In this document: positions 5,457-9,569 of the stretch, one piece after another
How positions within the stretch are numbered: position 1 is the stretch's first letter
How the letters are laid out: the number at the start of each line of letters is the position of its first letter
Assembly (NCBI GenBank): GCA_902766845.1
Contig: CACXFD010000180.1
Span: forward strand, 1-9,569
Direction: 5' to 3'
Length of the DNA: 9,569 nt
Origin: an uncultured Lachnospiraceae bacterium
GTDB lineage: Bacteria > Bacillota > Clostridia > Lachnospirales > Lachnospiraceae
The notes under the pieces: generated by a model
Databases searched by the model: none
Told to the model about the DNA's origin: nothing
What the model saw: only the letters and a program-made list of their open reading frames with translations
Translations under genes and position numbers: made by a program

Positions 5457-7811
5457 ATGAGTGATTTGAAAGTTGTCGGCCATAGCGTCGTACGTTCGGA
5501 TGCTTTCGCCAAGGCCACCGGCGCGGCCAAGTATACCGTGGACATGGTCCGTCCCGATATGCTGGTCGCCAAAGCCAAATGGCCGGCGTATCCGCACGCT
5601 CTGATCAAGAGCATCGACGTGTCCAAGGCTGAGGCGCTCCCGGGCGTAGAGGCTGTGATGCTGGCCAAGGATCTGCCCGGAAAGAACGGCTATGGTCCTA
5701 TGGTCGCAGACAAGCCTGTCATCGCAGAGACCAAAGTCTGCTATGAAGGGGATCCGGTGGCGCTGGTCGCTGCCGTGGACGAGGAGACGGCCCTGAAGGC
5801 CGTGGACCTCATCGAGGTGGAATACGAAGTCCTTCCGGCTTATGACAATCCGATGGATGCCATCAAGGAAGACGCCGTCATCATCCACCCGAATTCCCCG
5901 TTTGCCGAAGACGGCAACATCTGCAACACGGTCACGGTCACGACCGGTGACGTGGACAAGGCGTTCGCGGAAGCGGACGTCATCATCGAGAACGATTACG
6001 AGACTCCTTATCAGGAGCACACCTACTTTGAGCAGGATATCTGCGTCGCGGAGTATGACTGGAACACCGGCGGCCTGACGATCACGTCGCCCAGCCAGGC
6101 GGTCTTCCAGGGACGCCGCAACCTGTCGCTGGTCTACGGACTGCCTCAGTCCAAGGTCCGCTGCGTGTGCCCGTACGTGGGCGCCGGCTTCGGCGGCAAG
6201 GAAGACTCCTGCATGGACGTGTCCGCGGTCGCGGGCGTCCTGGCCCTGAAGACCAAGAAGACCGTCGTTTTCCAGCTGACCCGCGAGGAAGTCTTCCGGA
6301 CCACCGGCAAGCGTCATGCCTGCTGGATCCACCACAAACTCGGCGCTACGAAGGATGGCAAGATCGTGGCCGTCGAAGCCACCACGTATCTGGGCAAGGG
6401 CGCGTACGTGTCCATGTCCGGCTTCAAGGCTCCGGCCTACGCCGTGGTGCAGCGTACCGCCATCTATGCGGCCGGTACGTATTACTGCCCGAACTACCGC
6501 ACGAAGTCGATGGGCGTCTACACGAACACGCCATACGGCACCGCGTTCCGCGGTTTCGGCGTGCCGCAGGCCACCTACGCGATGGAATGTCAGATGGATG
6601 AACTGGCCCGCAAGCTGGGTATGGACCGCCTCGCGATCCGCCGTCTGAACATGCTCAAGGACGGCGACCAGATGGTCACCGGCACCTTCGCGATGAAGGA
6701 AAGAGGCCTGGGCCTCGGCGAGTGCTTCGACGCGGTCGAAAAGTATGCGAAGTGGGATCAGCCGTTCGATCACGGCACCGGCCCGATCAAGCGCGGCCGC
6801 GCGGTCTGCGCGTTCATGTACGGCACCGGCATCCCGCTGATGTTCGAAGGCGCCTGCGTCTCCGCCATCATCAACACCGACGGCTCCGTCCAGCTGAACT
6901 ACTCCAGCACCGAGATGGGCCAGGGCATCGCCACCACCGGCGCTCAGATGTTCGCGGAAGAGATGGGCATGAAGTATACGGACATCGAGGTCCACTTCTC
7001 CGATACGCTCGCGAGCCCCGACTCCGGCCCTACCGTGGGTTCCCGCTCGACCGTTATCGTCGGCAACGCGATCCGTGACGCGGCCCGCCAGCTCAAGGCG
7101 AACCTGTTCCCGGTCGCCGCGCAGATGATCGGCGCCCAGCTCGGCTTCACCGTGGACCAGAGAGACCTGACCGCGGAAGATTCGAAGATCCATATCAAGG
7201 GACGTCCCGACATCGGCCTGACCTACGCGCAGGTCGTCGGCAAGGCCTATGTGACGCAGGTCCCGCTGGCCGTCATCGGCAAGTGGTATCCGCCTCATCC
7301 GGGCTTCCAGCAGCCGTCCGGCCACGGCCCGACCATGCATACGTTCGCGTACGGCGCGCATTACGTCGAGATCTCGGTGGACACCGAGACCGGCATGATG
7401 AGCGTGGACAAGACCGTCTACGCCTGCGATATCGGCAAGGCCATCAACCCGATCATCGTCGAAGGCCAGATGGAAGGCGCGTCGGTGCAGGCGTTCGGCT
7501 ACGGCATGATGGAAGAGGAGCTGTTCGACACCAAGCGCCGCAACGGCAATATGGAGAATGCGACCTTCCACAGCTACGTGATCCCGACCGCGATGGACGT
7601 TCCGAGCGACAAGACCACGATCGTGGTCGAGTGCCCGAACGAACTGGGACCGTGGGGCGCGAAGGGCATCGGCGAGCCCGGTATCATCCCCGGCGCGCCG
7701 GCCATCCGCAACGCGTTCCTGGACGCGACCGGCATCTCCGTGGGCAAGATCCCGCTGACGCCGTACTACGTCATGGAACAGATCGAAAAAGCGCAGAAGA
7801 AGGAGGCCTGA
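5457..7811 (+). CDS. xdhA: Molybdenum hydroxylase, molybdopterin-binding large subunit (XdhA-type)
   Basis: 784-aa catalytic subunit of the xanthine dehydrogenase family; E. coli XdhA is 752 aa. Known: these enzymes hydroxylate a carbon next to ring nitrogen, or an aldehyde, with water as the oxygen source. Seen: the N-terminal a/b-hammerhead domain (about 15-130); Q218 in FQGRRNL near the Mo ligands; GAGFGGKED at 242-250, with E249 at the place of bovine XDH Glu802; TPYGTAFRGFGVPQ at 358-371 (R365, F367 match bovine Arg912, Phe914); TEMGQGIATTGAQ at 485-497; GAKGIGEPG at 734-742 with the catalytic base E740. Start 5457 has GAGGTGA 8 nt upstream; GTG 5445 lies within that site. xdhB follows after 3 nt. 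Purine-pocket-like residues fit xanthine or a related heterocycle, but nicotinate or another substrate is possible. Confidence 0.93.
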   Translation: MSDLKVVGHSVVRSDAFAKATGAAKYTVDMVRPDMLVAKAKWPAYPHALIKSIDVSKAEALPGVEAVMLAKDLPGKNGYGPMVADKPVIAETKVCYEGDPVALVAAVDEETALKAVDLIEVEYEVLPAYDNPMDAIKEDAVIIHPNSPFAEDGNICNTVTVTTGDVDKAFAEADVIIENDYETPYQEHTYFEQDICVAEYDWNTGGLTITSPSQAVFQGRRNLSLVYGLPQSKVRCVCPYVGAGFGGKEDSCMDVSAVAGVLALKTKKTVVFQLTREEVFRTTGKRHACWIHHKLGATKDGKIVAVEATTYLGKGAYVSMSGFKAPAYAVVQRTAIYAAGTYYCPNYRTKSMGVYTNTPYGTAFRGFGVPQATYAMECQMDELARKLGMDRLAIRRLNMLKDGDQMVTGTFAMKERGLGLGECFDAVEKYAKWDQPFDHGTGPIKRGRAVCAFMYGTGIPLMFEGACVSAIINTDGSVQLNYSSTEMGQGIATTGAQMFAEEMGMKYTDIEVHFSDTLASPDSGPTVGSRSTVIVGNAIRDAARQLKANLFPVAAQMIGAQLGFTVDQRDLTAEDSKIHIKGRPDIGLTYAQVVGKAYVTQVPLAVIGKWYPPHPGFQQPSGHGPTMHTFAYGAHYVEISVDTETGMMSVDKTVYACDIGKAINPIIVEGQMEGASVQAFGYGMMEEELFDTKRRNGNMENATFHSYVIPTAMDVPSDKTTIVVECPNELGPWGAKGIGEPGIIPGAPAIRNAFLDATGISVGKIPLTPYYVMEQIEKAQKKEA

Positions 7812-7814
7812 GCT

Positions 7815-8666
7815 ATGAGCGTTTACTTTAAGCCTAAGACCGTAGCGGAGGCCCTCGACCTGCTGGATCAGTACGGAGAGAAGGCCGTCATCGTGAACGG
7901 CGGCACGGACATGGTGGAGAAGATCGCCACCGGACGTGCGGTCCCGGACGTCGTCATCCTGACGACGGACCTGGATGAACTCAAGAAGATCGAGGTGAAG
8001 GACGGCCTGATTCACATCGGCGGCGCCGTCACCTACCTTCAGATGCTGAACTGCCCGGCCATCCAGGCGCACAAGGGCCTGATGATCGCGGTCGGCGCCA
8101 TCGGCAGCGCGCCGGTGCGCGTGGTCGCGACCCCGGCCGGCAACGTGGGCACCGCGGCCCCGTCGGCGGACTGCACGTCCATGATGATGGGCATGGAAGC
8201 CAAGATCCATGTGTGCAGCAAGGCGGAAGGCGAGCGGGTGATCCCGATCGAAGAATTCTTTGTCAAAACGTATGTGAACGTGCTCAAGCCGCAGGATCTG
8301 ATCACCGAGATCACGATCCCCGAAGCGAAGAAGGGCACGGGCACCGGCTATGTGCGTCTGACCCGCCGCAAGGCGCAGGATATCGGCAAGGTCCTGGTCA
8401 GCGCCATGATCAGCGTCGAGAACGGCGTCTGCACGAAGGCCGTGATCGGCCTCGGCGCCCTGAACGCGACCGCCGTGCGCGGCACCAGCGTGGAGGAAGG
8501 CCTGATCGGCAAGACCAAGGAAGAGGCCCGCGCGTTCTGCCGCAGCGGACTTCCGAAGGAAGCCGGTCTGCGTCCGAGCCGCTACACGCACTACAAAGAG
8601 CAGACGACGCCGGTGGCGCTCGAGCGCGCCGTCATGATGGCGTGGGAAGAAGCGGAGGTGAAGTAA
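7815..8666 (+). CDS. xdhB: Molybdenum hydroxylase, FAD-binding medium subunit (XdhB-type)
   Basis: 283 aa, close to E. coli XdhB (292). It carries the FAD that passes electrons from the Fe-S subunit to NAD+ or another acceptor. Seen: FAD_binding_5 domain about 1-165, with the first FAD loop VNGGTDMV (27-34) and the second loop ATPAGNVGTAAPSAD (105-119); then a CO-dehydrogenase-flavoprotein C-terminal domain (about 175-280) with RLTRRKAQDIGKV (181-193), a family hallmark. The second loop usually reads T(I/L)GGN; here it is TPAGN, so the first glycine is alanine and a proline precedes it. AGGAGG (7801-7806), within the end of xdhA, lies 8 nt before the ATG; the gap to xdhA is 3 nt, so translation is probably coupled. 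No extra Fe-S cysteine cluster of the 4-hydroxybenzoyl-CoA reductase type is evident. Confidence 0.92.
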   Translation: MSVYFKPKTVAEALDLLDQYGEKAVIVNGGTDMVEKIATGRAVPDVVILTTDLDELKKIEVKDGLIHIGGAVTYLQMLNCPAIQAHKGLMIAVGAIGSAPVRVVATPAGNVGTAAPSADCTSMMMGMEAKIHVCSKAEGERVIPIEEFFVKTYVNVLKPQDLITEITIPEAKKGTGTGYVRLTRRKAQDIGKVLVSAMISVENGVCTKAVIGLGALNATAVRGTSVEEGLIGKTKEEARAFCRSGLPKEAGLRPSRYTHYKEQTTPVALERAVMMAWEEAEVK

Positions 8667-8669
8667 GAC

Positions 8670-9155
8670 ATGGCAGAAGTGAGATTCAAACTGAACGGCA
8701 AGGACGTCGTGATCGACGTCGATGCCAAAGAGCGCCTGGTCGATACTCTCCGCAAGCGCTTCCACCTGACCGGCACCAAGCTGACCTGCGGCAGCGGTGA
8801 CTGCGGCGCCTGCACGGTGCTGTTCAACGGCAAGGCGATCCGTTCCTGCACCTGCCTGACCTGCATGTGCGACGGTCAGGAGGTCGTGACCATCGAAGGC
8901 GTGATGCCGATGAACGGCGGCAAGCTGCATCCGATGCAGCAGGCGTTCATGGAGACCGGCGCCATCCAGTGCGGCTACTGCACGCCGGGCATGATCCTGA
9001 CGGGCATCGCGCTGCTGAACGAGAACCCGGATCCGACGCTCGATGAGATCAAGGTCGCGCTGGCCGGCAACCTGTGCCGGTGCACGGGCTACTGGAAGAT
9101 CTTCGATGCGATCCAGCTGTGCGCGAAGCGCATGAAGGAAGCCAAGGCGGAATAA
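8670..9155 (+). CDS. xdhC: Molybdenum hydroxylase, 2x[2Fe-2S] small subunit (XdhC-type)
   Basis: 161 aa, against 159 for E. coli XdhC. Electron-transfer subunit joining the Mo site of XdhA to the FAD of XdhB. Seen: a plant-ferredoxin-like N-terminal domain with C40-x4-C45-x2-C48 and C60 binding the first [2Fe-2S] cluster, and a C-terminal helical domain with GAIQCGYCTPGMI (97-109; C101, C104) and NLCRCTGYWKI (134-144; C136, C138) binding the second. All eight ligands are present. Unusual: three further cysteines directly follow C60 (C62, C65, C67 in SCTCLTCMCDG), where homologues usually carry hydrophobic residues. The start follows xdhB by 3 nt, with GGAGGTGA inside the end of xdhB as the ribosome site. 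The order large, FAD, Fe-S matches E. coli xdhABC. Note that the name xdhC is also used for an unrelated Moco-insertion chaperone; that is not meant here. Confidence 0.95.
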   Translation: MAEVRFKLNGKDVVIDVDAKERLVDTLRKRFHLTGTKLTCGSGDCGACTVLFNGKAIRSCTCLTCMCDGQEVVTIEGVMPMNGGKLHPMQQAFMETGAIQCGYCTPGMILTGIALLNENPDPTLDEIKVALAGNLCRCTGYWKIFDAIQLCAKRMKEAKAE

Positions 9156-9165
9156 GCCGGGCTCC

Positions 9166-9184
9166 GGATCCAACTGTTGGTACC
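9166..9184. repeat. Imperfect palindrome after xdhC
   Basis: GGATCCAAC-T-GTTGGTACC: two 9-nt arms around a single base, paired except at two neighbouring positions (A/T pairs swapped). It lies just after the xdhC stop and before the terminator. It could be an mRNA hairpin or a binding site. Confidence 0.4.
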
Positions 9185-9188
9185 GAGA

Positions 9189-9224
9189 CGGAGCGGAGGA
9201 CGCGTTCCTCCGCTCTGTTTCTTT
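9189..9224 (+). terminator. Intrinsic terminator of the xdhABC operon
   Basis: GAGCGGAGGA (9191-9200) pairs perfectly with 9206-9215 across a 5-nt loop, with two further pairs outside (9189-9190 with 9216-9217), followed by TTTCTTT (9218-9224). It lies 33 nt after the xdhC stop. Confidence 0.9.
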
Positions 9225-9230
9225 GCCCGG

Positions 9231-9249
9231 CAGGGGTCTTTAACCCCTG
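9231..9249. terminator. Secondary stem-loop, possible back-up terminator
   Basis: CAGGGGT (9231-9237) pairs perfectly with ACCCCTG (9243-9249) across a 5-nt loop and is followed by TTTAATAA. It is short with a poor U-tail, so a back-up terminator is possible but unproven. Confidence 0.45.
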
Positions 9250-9257
9250 TTTAATAA

Positions 9258-9292
9258 ACGGATCAGAAAAAACTATACCGGATACGATCCGT
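9258..9292. promoter_or_regulatory. Inverted repeat upstream of the modE-like promoter
   Basis: ACGGATC (9258-9264) and GATCCGT (9286-9292) are perfect 7-nt inverted repeats 21 nt apart, ending 6 nt before the -35 box at 9299. They could be two half-sites for a regulator. They do not resemble the TATATAACG-type E. coli ModE box. Confidence 0.35.
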
Positions 9293-9298
9293 CTGACA

Positions 9299-9327
9299 TT
9301 GAATTGCATATCGGTTTTTGCTATACT
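9299..9327 (+). promoter_or_regulatory. Sigma-A-type promoter of the modE-like gene
   Basis: TTGAAT (9299-9304), a 17-nt spacer and TATACT (9322-9327). Transcription should start near 9334, giving a leader of about 52 nt that holds a small inverted repeat CGGTG-N7-CACCG (9344-9360). Confidence 0.72.
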
Positions 9328-9385
9328 TGAATTTGAATTTTACCGGTGCGGCAGCCACCGAACGGCGGCCGCGGAAGGAAGGTAT

Positions 9386-9569
9386 ATGAAGTATTACAGC
9401 CGGCTGTTCTTCCTGAACGGGGAAGGCAAGCGTGTATTCGGAAAGGGCCCGGAGATGCTGCTGACCTATGTGCAGAAGACCGGCTCTCTGCGGAGCGCCG
9501 CGGAGAAGATGGGCATGAGCTACGGCAAGGCCCTTCAGATCATCAAGCGAGCGGAGGAAGCCTTCGGAC
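9386..9569 (+). CDS. ModE-family molybdate-responsive regulator (N-terminal part only)
   Basis: 61 codons before the right edge. Seen: KYYSRLFFLNGEGKRVFGKG, then a LysR-like winged-helix (about 20-61) with GPEMLLTYVQKTGSLRSAAE and the hallmark MGMSYGKALQIIKRAEEAFG. The pattern GxGPxxLLxxVxxxGSLxxAAxxMxMSYxKAxxIIxxxE is diagnostic of the ModE N-terminal DNA-binding domain. Known: ModE proteins sense molybdate or tungstate, through a C-terminal TOBE domain when present, and control molybdate uptake and molybdoenzyme genes. Many clostridial members contain only the HTH domain; the cut end hides which type this is. AAGGA (9375-9379) lies 6 nt before the ATG. It has its own promoter after the xdhABC terminator, so it is a separate transcription unit within the molybdenum locus. 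Confidence 0.88.
   Translation, partial: MKYYSRLFFLNGEGKRVFGKGPEMLLTYVQKTGSLRSAAEKMGMSYGKALQIIKRAEEAFG

Noticed and set aside
4857..9173. 1438-codon open frame on the minus strand across wHTH, xdhA, xdhB and xdhC
   Set aside because: Its translation is His/Asp/Arg/Gly-rich low-complexity with no recognisable domain, and it lies opposite four well-supported genes. It follows from GC-rich codon bias removing stops in that frame.
1..9569. CRISPR array, tRNA or rRNA genes
   Set aside because: No regularly spaced direct repeats, cloverleaf with TTCGA-type arm, or rRNA-like sequence was seen on either strand.

Overview
This window is a molybdenum-hydroxylase locus from a GC-rich bacterium, most likely a Clostridia-type Firmicute. 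The evidence for that placement is strong AGGAGG-type ribosome sites, sigma-A-like promoters, U-tailed intrinsic terminators, and protein types common in anaerobic gut and soil clostridia (an FMN hydroxy-acid dehydrogenase with an N-terminal four-cysteine motif, and three-subunit XdhABC). The placement is inference; no rRNA or other taxonomic marker is present.

Layout. The left edge (minus strand, partial) holds the start of a MocA/MobA-like molybdopterin nucleotidyltransferase, the enzyme type that makes the cytosine-dinucleotide form of the cofactor. Divergent from it are a D-2-hydroxyacid dehydrogenase (352-1314) and, after a 269-nt gap, an FMN-dependent alpha-hydroxy-acid dehydrogenase (1584-2606) ending at a strong terminator. 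The gap contains a nearly continuous nested inverted repeat (1325-1497, about 54 base pairs).

A gene-free stretch follows (2607-3130). It contains the terminator, an unusually AT-rich segment with a minus-strand terminator-like hairpin, a good extended -10 promoter with a palindrome at the expected transcription start, and a GC-rich leader. It leads into a sodium:solute symporter (3131-4816) and a small tandem winged-helix protein (4833-5315). After a 141-nt gap with an 11-bp stem-loop come xdhA, xdhB and xdhC (5457-9155), spaced by 3 nt each and closed by an intrinsic terminator. The right edge holds a good promoter and the start of a ModE-type molybdate-responsive regulator (9386 onward, partial).

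How it fits together (inference). The symporter imports a substrate, XdhABC hydroxylates an N-heterocycle or similar compound in the cytoplasm, and the two hydroxy-acid enzymes of opposite expected stereospecificity may process 2-hydroxy/2-oxo acids such as glyoxylate or hydroxypyruvate. MocA-like and ModE-like genes on either side supply and sense molybdenum. The true substrate cannot be read from the sequence. The most unusual items are the long fold-back element at 1325-1497, the apparently leaderless start of the mocA-like gene, the orphan minus-strand terminator in the AT-rich segment, and the tandem wHTH protein coupled to the transporter.
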